64,000 bases of DNA from Diadema setosum (lineage: Eukaryota > Echinodermata > Echinoidea > Diadematoida > Diadematidae), in NCBI RefSeq assembly GCF_964275005.1, contig NC_092698.1, forward strand, positions 22,871,809 to 22,935,808, read 5' to 3'. Positions within the stretch are counted from its first letter, which is position 1, and every line of letters starts with the position of its first letter. Positions 12,293-40,787 of the stretch are shown piece after piece. The position numbers and the translations under genes were made by a program. The notes below the pieces were generated by a model, which was not told where the DNA came from, made no database searches, and saw only the letters and a program-made list of their open reading frames with translations.

Positions 12293-14235
12293 TAAATCAT
12301 GCTTTGACTCTGACAAAAAAAAAATAGAAGGAGAGAGGGCTAACAATATCAAGAGACTGGGCAAGGTCTTGGGAAGATTTGATACAGCATGATTATCTAT
12401 TCATCAATGATGACAGTGTAAGTATAATCTCATTTATCAAAATGAGCAGCTTTCGCTTTTCAAGTTACGGCTCGTGATTGAGCCTCATAATGTAAAGAGC
12501 GCCATCATGAGACTTTTACTGACGGCAGTGTCGCAGATTTGCTACTCGAAAATTCTAATTCATTATGAGGCTCTCCAAGAAATATTATTTGTCATCAGCC
12601 GTCATTTCAAATTAAAAACTAAATTTTAAACTAACTTGATAATATGATTATAGTAATAACACTAAAACAATATTAATGGTGATGCCAATGATGATACAAT
12701 ATCATCATTCATGCATAAAATGAAATGAAATAATAATGATGATGTTGATAATGACACTGGCTAATGACGATGCTGATGATGATTATAATAATGACAATGA
12801 TATGAATCATAACGAGAAAAACAATATATCAACAACAACAACAACAACAACAACAACAAACACAGCAAGGTCCATGTAGCAACCGGGAGAAAACAGTGAT
12901 AGTGACTGGATTTAGCATATCTATGTGGGTCATAAAGACACTGAGTGCTCCCCATCAATATTATAGCTCACGTATAGTAGAACCAAGTGCGACCATAATA
13001 AGAGAAGACCAATTGGCTCGTGTTACCAGGTTAAAATCCAGAGTAAGGTCCTATAGGTTTCAAATCGATCACAGCGTCATGACCTCCAAAATATTAAGTT
13101 TGATGTAAGCAATTGACTCTCTAAAGAAAGAAACAATTGAGCATTCATGTAATGACATACACAAACAAAATAAATAAGTAACCAATTAAGTTACTAATTC
13201 ACCAACTAACTGACTGACTAACTAACTAAAACACCAACTTTTATCAATTTGATAATGTCATGTCTCTGAAAATGAAATAGATACTATACATTTCGCGTAT
13301 GCCTGCACCAATGATGCCGAATCGTTTTCATGTTTCCTTGACAGTTAAAAGAAAGAGCGTCAGGTCGCGAACGGAGCCCAATAAACTCTGTTCTGTTTAT
13401 TACTAATTAATTAATATATTATTAGGCCTATTATTTGAGTTCAAAAGTCTCCCTGATTCAGTGAGGCTTTTTCGATCTCTTATCTTCGTGCTTTGATATC
13501 AGCAATTATATCCCGTGGCGATTCTACACTGTTCCGTAAAGTCTGTCCTATATCGTGTGGATGCGGGTGCATGGACTATACTAATCTGCACAAAACTAAG
13601 CAAGAAATCCTGAGTCTCATTGTTGCCCGCAATCAAGTTTTTATATGGGCCCGATTTACCCATGTTGCTCTGTGTACGCCGAATATTTCACGAGGTTTTT
13701 ATTTTCGCACGTCAGATGCTATTCGCGAAATTAAAGACACGCGAAAAAATTACTCTAATCCCGATGTGAATGTGACGTACGCGTGTAGGCCTACATTAAT
13801 CTTCGTGCAGTACAGGACTCCATACGATCGCGAATTTAACCACTCGCGAAATCGTCGGGAATTCCCAATTCGCGAAAATTTAGACTCGCGAAATATAATG
13901 GCGTATACAGGGTATAACCTTCTGCGCGGCTCCACCGGTTGAAGTATCCATCTCATGTATAATAATCTAATAATAGTTAAAATGGTGATGTTGACAAGGA
14001 TCAGTATATCTTAACTATTATCTTCCTTGCCATTATTGTTTACAAACCCGACCGTTCTAAATTCAAGCCGTGTTAGTGAAATTTAGACCCCTCCCCTCTA
14101 TTCATGAATTGAAAGAAAATGATTCATGTTAACACTGAAAACAAATAGGCCAAGGCATATAATATAGGCACTTAGATAATGTAGGCCTATAAAAGCCCAG
14201 AGTTTAGGCTATCTCCGATGATACTGGTAACAATA

Positions 14236-14398
14236 CAGGGGCGGATCCAGGAATTCTGTAAAGGGGGGGGGGGGGGGGCAACTAATATTTATGGTGCCAC
14301 TTCCGGGTTTCATTTCAATTTTTTTAATTTCTTTTATTTTTCAGGAAAAGTAAAGGGGGCGGAGTGCGCCGGTTGCGCCCCCTCTGGATCCGCCACTG
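14236..14398. mobile_element. MITE, second copy of the CAGGGGCGGATCCAG family
   Basis: It has the same ends and interior (TGGTGCCACTTCCGGGTT, TGCGCCGGTTGCGCCCC) as 12134-12292 and the same orientation. It carries an expanded G run near 14264-14278. No clear target duplication is visible here. Confidence 0.85.
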
Positions 14399-15120
14399 AA
14401 GCCTGTCTTATATACATATCGCTATAGGCCTATACTGTAGGACTTTTTTTTTCCGAATTTCAAAGGGAGGGTTTTTGGTTTTTATCACATAGGAGCTCGC
14501 TGTCATGCAACTTACAATAGGTACCAACTATTTTGACAACGCACAAGTGCAAGTATTCTGGACGGCAATTTGAATATTTTCACTTTTTTCATTTTTTTTT
14601 TCTTCAATAAGCCCTGTTTTAACAGAAAAAAAAAGTCCTCGGATCTTAGACATAAACGCACATGATATATTCTAGAGTTCTAGATTGAATTTAAGTGCCA
14701 TTCTTTTTTTATAATCAAAGAACAATAAAAAAGCAACAGCAACGTACCCCTCTTTATCTAGATGAAATATTTCTGTGCAAACGTAATTTCAAACATTGAT
14801 CGCAACGAATCAGCAGGGGACGTGGAACCTCAAATATCAACGCCTACAGTAGATGACATCGAACACACACACTGTACACACACAGTCCCAGTATGTACGG
14901 CCATCGCAGCGCATGACGTCATTCCACTGTGGGCGTCTTGTACGCCGCCATTGTACGGATTTTGAAGGCTAATGTTTATCTCCATACATCATATCTCATC
15001 GTCTAAATCTAGCACCATCAGCGGGTTACCATCATCCAAATTAATCTGCTGGGTTGGAGATATATAGATTCGAAAAGTAGCAGTTCTATTTGTCAAATTA
15101 GTCTCAATCATTACATGTTT

Positions 15121-15202
15121 ATAAGGGAATCCCTACCGGTGACATATCCGGAAGTCACTACTCAGGGGCGTAACCGAACAGGTTGAAGTAGACACTACCA
15201 AG
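15121..15202 (+). promoter_or_regulatory. Probable Rab11 core promoter / 5' leader with ETS site
   Basis: A consensus ETS-type site CCGGAAGT lies at 15148-15155, about 50 bases before the ATG, and there is no TATA box. Housekeeping-type genes often use ETS sites at TATA-less starts. The transcription start itself cannot be read from sequence. Confidence 0.4.
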
Positions 15203-30414
<15,212 letters not shown>

Positions 30415-33400
30415 GATATATTCTTCCTTCATTCTGGCTCCATACTCTCAATGCCGACACACTCAATGGAAAAAAAAAATGAAAAAAAAAAGGAGAGAAA
30501 ATGTTGAGAAAGTTTAAATTCAGAGATAAGATGACAAGTAGATATTGAGAATATTATGTAATATATCCCATGATTGGTCATGTGAGTGGCCTATGTGGGG
30601 GTTAGAAGTAGAAATGGCAGATTCACCGCTTTATATTTTGTACAAATTCTTTTGGTGTGTGTGTGTAAATTACAAGAGACTTGTCAGTGAAACTGTGCGG
30701 TACCAGCGACGGGATGAGACACGCTTGTCAGTACTGCAAGTTGAGAGAACTCTTCTGGGGTGTGAGAGAGAAAGAGAATGACGGGAGCATCTTGCCAAGC
30801 GTAATGTAAACCGTAGCAGAATGTTACACTTGACAGATCTTTCTCGCACTGGCCAAGAGGTGAATGCATTCCATAGGAATCTGTAGGATAAATGAATAGT
30901 CATTTATTTACTGCACACACTGAAGCATGTGTATAAGCTTCATGGGGTTTTGTGTTAACTACCCGTTTGTACATCGCTCTCAAGTCAAACTCAGTTTAGT
31001 AACCCATTTCTTTTTGTATTTAATTCAGGGGAGGGAGGGGGGAGTGATATGATTTTTTATAACGTTTTGCCGTGTCTTAGTCCAAAGGATGCTGTGAAAC
31101 TGATCATGAATACCCTGATCCTTTTTGGTGAAACGATTTGATGAAAAATTGCAGCATCAAATGGTGTAAGTCTGAAATCAATCTCGTTTGTGTTCATAGA
31201 AAAACAAAACAGTGTTCTATACTCGTGTACAATACCCCGTAATGAGTGAGCTGCATAAAACAAATGGGTATTGTGTGGCCTCCCAGCTTGCTTGTAAATT
31301 TTACTCTTAACAAGAATGGGCCAAGTGGTTCATCCCCATTACGACCTAAATTACGCATGTGGCCTTTTTTTTTTTTCAGTACACACTGTATCGAGCATAA
31401 GTGAAGGGGAATTTATAAACTCTCTCTCCATGTACTTGACCTATTGACTACAAAACAAGTTTCATCTAGGGTCGAGCTCCAAATACTAACTCTTATGAGC
31501 TTGTAAACGTCAGGTGAACACCGTCCTTGCAATTGGCCGTGTAGTTAAAATATATCCCAAATGTCACTTACATGGTTTCCCTGGTATCATGAGATAAATA
31601 TGATATAAATATATATATATATATGATGTATACATATTGGAATATATACATAGGCTTCATTTGAAGAAATGTTATTTGTGCTAGTGAGTCAATTTACACT
31701 GAAACAGTGAAGTGAATAATCCACACCTCTTGTTTAGGTCGAGTCTGTCATGTTGAAGACCGAGTTTTCAGAATACAACCAACACATTTAGATGAAGAAA
31801 AAAAAATACTCCTGTTACAGTTTAAACTAGACAAATAAATGGACTGTAATTTCACACTGTTCATAGGATAGAATATTATTTGAAAGTATTGTAATGTTTG
31901 TCATGGTTTTCCTTGAGATTTCAAAAGAGAATGAAAAAGAACTAATTTGATATGTATGTGAGCATTTGTAAATACTGCCATGATTGTATGTGTTTTTATG
32001 CAGTACCTTGGCCGCCATGCTAGAATTATGCTAAGGAATGAGTTAGACACAAAGGATCTGTACAGACTCATAAGGAAACATTTGTTATGAAATTGATTAG
32101 GTGTAGCAGCTACTACTTCTACTACCACTATTACACCAACTACTACTACTACTACTACATCTGTAATATGTGTTATCCGTGAGCATGTCAGTGATTAGAG
32201 TGCACTGCATACCAAACCTAAATTAATGTGTAGGATGTACTTTGTGGCGTGTGATACTTCTTGCAAAGGAGAAATAATCACAATGCATTAGCTTTTCGAC
32301 AAAGACTTTTCATATGCAATTTGTCACATAATTTGTCAAATTGAAAAGAGCATTACCTGCCCCTTCCCCCCCCCACCCTTCCCTCTACATACACACAGAC
32401 AGACACCAATACCACTACCACCACCATCACTTCTCATCCGTATCTATTGGTGGCTTCAAGGCTTTCCTACAATTCTGATGAATGGAAGGATATACTTTTG
32501 ACGCGGTACAGGTTTGAATCGATGGAGTCAATCCGTTGTCTAATGTCAGTACATCATCACCCACATATGCTGTACATTATCTACGAAAGTGTAATAGCCT
32601 TTACGAAGTGAACAAAAGAGATATTACAAAAGAAAATTGCTTGCAAAAGAGAGGGGAGTGCTATGTCACAGGAAATGAGTGTTCTATTTGAATTGAGTAT
32701 TTCCTGTTAATGGGCTGTACTAGCATCTTGTTAACTCCCTAGTGGAGTACACTGTATTGTGAAATGTTCGTTCTAGGTCTGGACCTCGGTGGCACACAGA
32801 CAGGACATGCTATAGAACATTTTTTTTTTTTTTTTTTTTTTTGGTCTGTGTTTTTCCATCCATAACTTCATGGTGTATTTGCAGGTCACTTTGAGTGCTT
32901 GACCCTGTATGCGGCAGAATCCTGTGTGTACCGTTTGGGACATAAACTGTAGCAGTTTCTGTCGGTTTTGTTATTCGCATTCTTCTTTCAACTTTATTTT
33001 CAGCAGTTTGGTGACAGTGGTCTCCAAATGTGAAGTAATGACAGTATGCACTGCACAGTCATGTGCATTGTAGAGGTCTACTTTCAGATTTGTTGTAGCT
33101 TTATTATCCTGAGTGAGATTGTAGAAAACTTGTGCATTAAATAGCACAGCAGAGATTATGAAGTCAGAAGGTACGAGTACAGCTTACAAGATGCATATGC
33201 TTGGCTATGTCCGATAGATGCGTAAATAAGTATAGCTACTTTTTTCTGCTTGTAAATGCTGAGGAATGGAAATTCTAGAGGATTCCATTACTGATATTCT
33301 GCCTTATCCCTGTTAAGAATATGGTCACTGTCAATTGACCACTTCACAAGATTCCAATTTGTTTTGTTTTGCTTTTTTTTCCTTCTGTTTCAAAATCTCC

Positions 33401-33570
33401 CATCTATGAGTTGTTACACTGACTTGCTTCATGCAGTTTTATTTTGTATGTCATGTATCAGCAGTGTTCATACGGTTGTCGAGCAGGTAGTCCTCTTAAA
33501 GAACATCAGTGAAGATGAAGATGTACAATTGTTATTGCTATCTGAATGAATAAAGGATGCATTACCTTTT
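30415..33570 (+). other. Probable Rab11 3' untranslated region
   Basis: No further coding sequence follows the stop. AATAAA signals occur at about 31833-31838 and at 33549-33554, the latter followed by T-rich and GT-containing sequence. I take the region as 3' UTR plus flank; its true end is uncertain. It contains (TA)n near 31608-31624, (ACT)n near 32108-32157 and a T run at about 32820-32842. Confidence 0.45.
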
Positions 33571-33982
33571 TGAGTCTGTTACAAAATTGGGCTATTAAGC
33601 CTTGTCAGTGTCATCACTTGATAAATTTGTCTGTCGAGCCCTGTGGAGTAAATTAGCAGTGCTTATTTGTATGCTTGATCGTGAAACACATGAGTGCATG
33701 GATATTAATCTCACTGAGCAGATATTTTTTGTTTAATGGGAAGAGAATTTTAATGTAAACTGCAACAATATGCAATCCCATAGACAGAGTCTGCCAGCAG
33801 TGTGATCTTAAACAGCTCAATGCAATGAAAGTGAATAAGAATGACTTATGATCGAGAGCTGAAAAGGTAAGAGCTACCCTCGGATAAAATCCCGAACCTG
33901 TGAATTTTTTAAAGGGATCATTTGGTGCAAAATAGACCATTTCTGTAATTTACAATTTATGGATGTTTCTTTTTCTACAGCC

Positions 33983-34140
33983 TAGTAACAAAGTATAATG
34001 TATTTCATTCACCTGCTCCTTCCCAGTAAGATTCATAGCCAGGAATTCACTTGGCTGTTGCTAGGTCTGGCAAGCCTTCGGGCACGCTTTGTGGTTGTAC
34101 AGGCAAATTTTGTGAACAAAGCGTGCATAAAATATGAATC
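33983..34140 (+). repeat. Dispersed ~160-bp repeat (copy 2)
   Basis: It is the partner of 6041-6206, with shared words TTCACCTGCTCC, TGTTGCTAGGT and AACAAAGCGTGCATA in the same order. No terminal structure explains how it moved. Confidence 0.5.
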
Positions 34141-36276
34141 AACAGGATGTGGTATCTGATTCACGAAACATAACATTTTTTTTTCTTACAGTCTTTAAAA
34201 TGTTTCAATATGTTATCCCTTCTGTAAATCTCGCATATCAAAGCAAGCAAATCAAGGGAATGTCATTGATACATTGTACATCTTTAGTGAAGATTTGGCG
34301 GCAGTTTGTGTCAAGCAAATAAGTTGACTCTTTCACAAGTGATGTAATAATGTCCACAGACTGTAAAATTAAAGCATTCAGGCACTCAGTTTGTGGTAAC
34401 ACATACCCACAATAAAGGACGAAGCCTCCCCTATACCCAGAGTGCGAATTCAGTGGTAAATGACTTAAAAGATAATGGACTGCATTTCTTGATGGACTTG
34501 TAGATGTCCACAACTTTTCCTTGAAGGTCATGCCTTTCCCATTTCTGATTTCTTTTCATGCATTAGCCCTGATGGGTGCTGGAGGCATTATTATTATTAT
34601 TACTTTTTTTAAATGCATTTTTAGGTGGAGACCAAAACTAGGCGATAGTTTTGCCATTTATTTCATTGTCTTGTTCAGATATGTACACTATGATTGGAAA
34701 CAAACTAACAAACACACAACCACACAAATACAGATTTGGAGGCATCCATATTAAATTGATGTGATGTTGTTTTCTCCTCTTGCTTTCTCACAGATATGCA
34801 GTTTGTCTCAACTTGGCATATTTGGCATTGCTAATTTTTTTCAAAGTGTCAAAGAACAGTATTGCTTGATCCTCCGTAGAGTTCATGATATCCTCAGCAA
34901 AATGCTAGATGGTAATTGAGCCCAGAGTTGGCAGTAAAAACATGCTTGTAGTGTAGGGCTTTACTGTATGAGAAATAAGGCTCTCCCCCTGTGTACTTGA
35001 CTGATTTCCACTCACTACATTTTTTTCTTTTTGTATGAGAAAATTTCAATATTATATTTATACTGTAAATTTCAGTGAAGCAATTATATGATTCAAATGT
35101 TTAAAGATGCAATTCAGTGGTGTGAATGCTGTACAAAGCATTTAAAGTTTGTACTATCATCAGGCAACTACCATCTGTCAAAATCTTGGTTCGTATGAGT
35201 GTTTGAGTTCATTTGTTTCTTCGGTTGACTATCATTGAAGGTGCATCTGCTTTTCATGTCAACATGTGTTTCAAACAGAAATATATATTGCATCGATAGA
35301 CGTGTGATGATATAAAAGATGATTGTTGCTATATATATATTGATTTTTTGTTTACATCAAACACATGTTAATCTCGCGAGGTGGAAGGCTATTCAAGGAG
35401 AAGTTTGTATTCCTGTTTATGTAAGCAAATGTTGTCCATGTATCCTTGCTCTTTAAGTATTTGAAAATAAATTGCTTCATGGCTGTTAAACAATTACTTC
35501 TTGGTGAAAAGAAGATGTTAGCTAATTGTTGATTTGTTTACTGTGTTCATAGTGTTTGCAGACATGTAAGGCATACTTTCATTGTTTCATCAGTCCTGTC
35601 AATGAGTTGCAGAAGTGAGAAGTGACAGCAAATCTAATTCTGATATAGTAATAAGTGTTTCCATTCCTGCATTTCGTAGGCTTGGCACTTTCATGCTTTG
35701 CTCAGTGGGAATGGCATCTCAGTTTGGTTGGCTGCTCCCACAAATTGAGGGAGGGGAAGCTATCACATCATGTATGTGTTGTGACACCCTCCCTAACCGC
35801 CTCAAGGCACTTATTACATGTATTAAAAATACATTATTTGAAGGATACAATGGTTTCTAACGTATTGTTGCTGTAGTGTTAAATGTGTGTTTAACATATA
35901 TGTTGTACATGATTAGAAAACAAAAATGCTTTACCATAAAAAAAGAAGAAAGAAAAGTGGACTGAATTTGCTCTGAATAACTTATCAACTATAGTGCACA
36001 CAAATTCCTGCTGGAATAGATAACTGGGCATGATGACTTCAACTTAAGTAGCCAATAGGGCCTACGTTGTATAAAAGTTCAGTGCCTCATGGAAATTTAG
36101 CATAACCTGTAGGCACATATGTTGCACATCTTGATTTGGTAAATAAATTTTATTTAGAATATACATGGATAATTTTTGCTAAGAACTCCCATAAAAAATT
36201 AAAAAAATGTTCAATGTATTCATTAATGTATGAGTGAGGTGGGCCTAATAATTATTATTATCATTATTGTTAAATA

Positions 36277-36277
<1 letters not shown>

Positions 36278-36348
<71 letters not shown>

Positions 36349-36375
36349 ATGTGTGTGTGTGTGTGTGTGTGTGTA
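36278..36375. repeat. (AT)n then (GT)n compound microsatellite
   Basis: About 52 bp of AT dinucleotides are followed by about 45 bp of GT dinucleotides with one break. Confidence 0.9.
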
Positions 36376-37314
36376 GAGATGCCAAACTGCTTTAGATGTT
36401 CTTTTGTCAAATGAATATACAGTAGGGTCCTACACTACATATTTGATTTACTGGTAATGAAAATATGTTATTCTTTTTTTTTTTTTTTTTTTTTTTTTTT
36501 GGTAGGTTTTTGGTTGTTTCATCACATTCAAACTAGCAATTAAAAAGTAGTGTTTATTGGATGGGAAATACAATTTGTTTAAAAGCATTCAAATGTTCAA
36601 TGTAATTCTATTGTCTACATTATGCTGTCAGTGCTGGTTGAAAGTAATGCATATATCAGTGACAGGGATAGGCCCTACAGTACAGTGTACCGGGTATGTG
36701 AGTATGCATGTACATGTGTGAGTATACATGTACATGTATTTGGATGCGCCTTGAGCACCACACAGAATGGATTTGGCATAATATAAGTTATGTAATACAT
36801 TGTACTATTATTTTAAACAAAAGCAATGGATATATGAAAAACATCAACTAGAATACAATGTATAGTGGTTTTCTCTTACCCAATTCAAATGAAAGCAAGG
36901 ACAGGATAGCACACTTCCATTTAACAGACATTTTTTTTTTCCAAATAATATTTATTCACTTCCAATCAATATAAGAAATATCAATTCAATACTGTACAAC
37001 ATAAGATAATTGTTTTAAAAATAACTGAAATAATTATACATTTTCATGTTTTAATATAACAATAGAAATGGCAATAATACAGCAATTACTGAAAATTACT
37101 GAAAAAAAATAGAAGAATAATTGAATACCTGAATAAATACCTGTGTGTGTGTTCCCACTGAGAGGGGAGACGTTCTTTCCTTACTAAAAATCAGCTTGCA
37201 GAGAGGAGAGAAGAAATACTTTCCTGAAATAGTGGAAAGTATAAAGAGTAGAGGAGGAAAGCATTTCTCGTTGGATAAGAAACCGTCTTGTATTCATCAG
37301 AAGCAAAATTGACC

Positions 37315-37960
37315 ATGAGGATTGTGAAGTGCCTGACGGAACCCGAGTGTCTACAGGTATCTCCTACACATCAGACTGTATGTAGTCCCATGCGTGACCA
37401 AGTGTGGACACGAAAACTCTCGTCAGCACTGACAAAATGAAGTAACATTGATATAGATATTACACTCATCCGTGTGGCTACGGTGTTGTAAACTGATAAA
37501 CCTACACTCATGGAATGTGTCAGTGTACGCTGAACCTACGAGGTGCCTGCTGTCTTTAACAGTAACTTAACAGATGTCATGACTTTCAATAGTAATGTTT
37601 GGGCATGTGATCTGCGACAGAATAACATGACTTCATAACAAATCAGCATACTGAATCGCCTGTGTGATATATATAGGCCTGTGTGTGTGATACCGTTTTG
37701 AGCTCTCAAGAGCCCTGTTAACTGCATTTTTGCCAATTTTGATGCATTTGCAATACTTTTAGTGCCTCTGCCGTAGTCGTGAAACGAGACTGATTTCCAA
37801 AAAGTCGGCCAAAGCGAAAGCTACTGCAGAAGCGGCAGCCCTTCACTTCAGGCGGTTGAGGACTAGACATGTCTACCTCAAAAGCGGAGCTTTTCTAGAT
37901 GCCATCGAGAGCGCCGTTGAAAGGGCTATTGACAAACATATTACGAAGTTCATTCAGTGA
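37315..37960 (+). CDS. Doubtful two-exon small reading frame, 79 aa
   Basis: The candidate exons are 37315-37356 and 37763-37960. The first codes MRIVKCLTEPECLQ and ends CAG before GTATCT. The second follows an acceptor ending CTTTTAG and opens in the same phase 0. It reads basic and alanine-rich (SKKSAKAKATAEAAALHF), then an amphipathic stretch (LDAIESAVERAIDKHITKFI), then stops. I do not recognise it. The second block lies directly upstream of a LINE reverse-transcriptase remnant, and coiled-coil-like residues continue in other frames after the stop (LDKLEKAI, MERLEHIDGKSLELEMSQN). A decayed LINE ORF1 is therefore at least as likely as a host gene. Confidence 0.25.
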
Positions 37961-39105
37961 CTAGATAAGCTTGAGAAAGCAATACAATAGTACGACCATA
38001 ATGGAACGACTAGAACACATCGATGGGAAATCATTGGAGCTTGAGATGTCTCAGAATGCCAAGGCAGCTGAGATAAAGAGGCTAACTGGGTGTGTTTTAA
38101 ATGGTTTAGATCTTATTTATGTGGACGGAAACAATTTACTGTTTATGATTCTTTTCATTCGTTTTTTAGAATTATTAATACGGGTGTGCCTCAGGGATCT
38201 ATTCTTGGACATTTACTCTTTTTGATTTATGTAAACGACATTGTCAATTCTTGCCACGAATCTCATTTTATTTTATATGCCGATGACACCTCACTCTCTC
38301 ATATGGCCTCTCATAACGATATCAATATTTTGATTGAATTTTTAAACAAAAATCTTTTTCAAGTATATAATTTATTCAAGTGCAATATGCTCACTTTGAA
38401 TATGAGTAAAACGCAATATGTATTTTTTAAACGCGGAGATGTGCAGTATAATACTGATGATATGATTTTGAAAATTGGTGATATACGTTTGAAATTTTAT
38501 GAATCTTTAAATTTTGTAGGTGTTGTATTAAATAGTAAGTTGAGTTGGAATGATCATATTGATTTTGTTTATACAAAAATTTCTCGTTTTATTGGAATTT
38601 TGAATCGACTGAAATATGATTTGCCAAGTTACATTTTGTTCGCTCTTTATAATGCTGATATCTTATCTGTTTTATCTCACTGCAATTCTATCTGGGGAAA
38701 CACGTATTCTTGCCAAACTCAAAGACTTTTTATACTACAAAAGAAAGCAATTCGAATTTGTACAAAGTCAGATTATAGAGCATCAACATCTTAACTTTTT
38801 AAATCCACACTCTTAAATTGCAAGATTTGAATAAAATGGAAATATGTTCCTTTATGCAACGTTTTCATGCTAAAACTCTTTCACCTTATTTACAAAATAT
38901 GTTTTCTGTGAACTCTAATGTACATAATAATCATACCAGATCGTCAAATCATTTTCATCAATGGCGTTTTTTAACTGACAAATATAAATATTCGCTGCGT
39001 CATACTGGTCCCGTTTTATGGAATACTTTAGAACTGAGCAAATTTAATATACAGTTTAATATTTTCAAAAGACAGTACAAGAAAATATTGATTAGTAAGT
39101 AAGTA

Positions 39106-39140
<35 letters not shown>

Positions 39141-39559
39141 TGTATATTATATGTATATATATATATATTTATATATATATGGTATATTGGTCTTTCTTCT
39201 ATTTGCATTATGGTGTTTAATGTTTTTTTTTTATGATTAACTTGATTTTTTTAAAGTACTTGTAAAATTATTATAACGCGGGGTATGTGCAACATAACAA
39301 GCCTATTCTGGCTTTCTACGCGCATACCATTTTCTAATCAACCAAACACACAATGTTAATGAGTTTCTGTTCTTCATGTACCTGTAATTTTGGTTTTCCC
39401 CATGTGTTTTTAATTCTTTTGTCTCTATCATAATCTCGACCTGTTTTGTTGACGTTTCCAATGTTTTTAAACTCACTTTTTGTACAATTTGCTCATATTC
39501 ACATGTATTTTTATATATTTATATATTGGATCGGAAACAAAGATTGAATTGAATTGAAA
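37763..39559 (+). mobile_element. Decayed non-LTR retrotransposon (LINE, CR1/Jockey-type group)
   Basis: Frame 38090-38794 carries the reverse-transcriptase core: WFRSYLCGRKQF, GVPQGSILG and YADDTSLS with the catalytic Asp pair, then the thumb region (LSWNDHIDFVYTKISR, LYNADILSVLSHCNSIWG). The C-terminal part continues in another frame at 38818-39102 (LRHTGPVLWNTL). The finger domains and the endonuclease are absent, because ORF1-like coiled-coil sequence (about 37763-38088) joins the middle of the polymerase, so there is an internal deletion plus frameshifts. The 3' tail ends in three TTGAA units at 39544-39558, typical of this LINE group. It cannot encode a working enzyme. Confidence 0.85.
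39106..39180. repeat. (TA)n microsatellite in the LINE 3' region
   Basis: Two TA/TATATG runs are separated by a short spacer, just after the last reverse-transcriptase codons. Confidence 0.8.
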
Positions 39560-39764
39560 GAATGACCCAAGTCCATAAGAGAAGATTTGGGAAAAATATA
39601 AATGAATAAATAACTTTCTACTGCTTTTAGTGTTTTCAGTTATTGGAATGCTATTCATACAAAATTGAATGTAAAACGGTCACTTGAATGATTATCTGTA
39701 TTTGCATGACTTTGTAAATGGTTTCCAAAGACAATAGCCAAATTTGGACTTGGGTCGTTCTTAT
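39559..39764. mobile_element. Short MITE, TIR AGAA(T/C)GACCCAAGTCCA
   Basis: AGAATGACCCAAGTCCATAAG at the left and TTTGGACTTGGGTCGTTCT at the right are inverted matches of about 18 bp. The element abuts the 3' tail of the LINE, so its left flank is LINE tail. Confidence 0.6.
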
Positions 39765-40365
39765 ATTCAGGTATTCAATTTTCAAATCAATCCCCCAAAA
39801 CAGTTCTCCCTAGCTGACCTAACTACCCTTCCTAACCATATCTGTACTGCTTTACTATATGTATACGAAAAGAAAAACACTCCACCCCATACATAATTAC
39901 CTATCCTTTTCTTCCCACCCTTTCCCATCAGTCATTACAATTTCACTATTTTACCACCTAAACGTAACCACTATACGTGTCAAGAGGAGATATCAGGTAT
40001 CGCCGTTGCTATAAAGGAGAAAACACCAAGACCCCCTGCGAGTGGGTGGGAGGGATGACAGTAATCATTTGTAACATTTAAAACACTCTCATTTCAAATG
40101 AAAATCTAATTATTTCTTATAATGGAGATTTTCTTTTCTTCCTCACAAATAATTCACGATATATGCGTAACATATTCTTTAAACCTACCAATGACGGTAA
40201 TCTTGCAACCTTGGCTCAATAAAAAATTTAATTTTCAAAAGAAAATAACAGTAGGGCCTATGCCCATACATACTCCCAGCCAAAGACGCACACATACCAA
40301 TTAGCAATTCGCATACGATGGATAATATACATGTAATTCCCGAGGGGAATAAGAAAGAAAGAAAG

Positions 40366-40383
40366 AAAGAAAAAAAAAAATTG
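40366..40383 (-). terminator. Pol III T-run terminator of tRNA-Lys
   Basis: Just after the tRNA 3' end the minus strand reads CAA followed by ten or more T residues, then CTTTC repeats. RNA polymerase III terminates at such runs. Confidence 0.75.
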
Positions 40384-40456
40384 CGCCCAATGTGGGGCTC
40401 GAACCCACGACCCTGGGATTAAGAGTCCCATGCTCTACCGACTGAGCTAACCGGGC
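40384..40456 (-). tRNA. tRNA-Lys (anticodon CTT)
   Basis: The minus strand gives a complete 73-nt tRNA without an intron. It starts GCCCGGTTAGCTCAGTCGG, has anticodon loop ACTCTTAAT with CTT, T-arm GGTTCGAGCCC and discriminator G. It is nearly identical to the animal Lys-CTT consensus; position 7 is T and pairs with an A at 66, a compensated change. A-box and B-box promoter sequences are intact, and a run of T follows the 3' end on the minus strand as a Pol III terminator. It should be functional. Confidence 0.96.
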
Positions 40457-40787
40457 TACACATCTGCTCAGGCTAGATACAAGTTTATAAACTTCACTTA
40501 GAAGAATTTTGACTCGGACACTTACAAAATATAGTTAATTTCATTACTATGCTACTTTGTCACTTCAGTGGAAAATAACTATTGTTTTCAAGCAAATATG
40601 AAGACATTTTAGCACTCAAATATCTATGGTATCATGTTAAAAACTACATACAATCGGTTGTGCCGTTCATAGTCCCACATATGCATATAGCAGTGACGTT
40701 GACTATCAGGTCGTGAAAGCTGAAACCGCGCGACGACTGCTAGTAGTTGTACGTGTTTCAGACCCCTACGTGTTTGATGTGTATAGT

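Larger units (their letters stand above)
6326..15120. other. Intergenic region between two divergent Rab genes
   Basis: This is about 8.8 kb between the Rab-like start codon and the Rab11 promoter region. It contains MITEs at 7071-7272, 12134-12292 and 14236-14398, an (ACA)n tract near 12831-12858, G/C homopolymer runs near 10172-10339 and 11380-11395, and CGCGAAA-rich repeat-like DNA at about 13660-13920. I see no exon that I can support on either strand. Confidence 0.6.
33571..37314. other. Non-coding flank downstream of Rab11
   Basis: I see no supportable exon here. It holds the dispersed repeat copy at 33983-34140, (TA)n followed by (GT)n at 36278-36375, a T run at about 36475-36500, and AT-rich DNA. 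It may include alternative distal Rab11 3' UTR, as AATAAA also occurs near 35466. Confidence 0.5.

Noticed and set aside
13493-13942. 149-codon open frame on the plus strand
   Set aside because: It has no domain, and it overlaps repeat-like DNA with many CGCGAAA/TTCGCGAA words. It also reads partly open on the other strand.
14236-14398. Target duplication for the second CAGGGGCGGATCCAG copy
   Set aside because: The flanking bases CAATA and AAGCC do not match, unlike the first copy.
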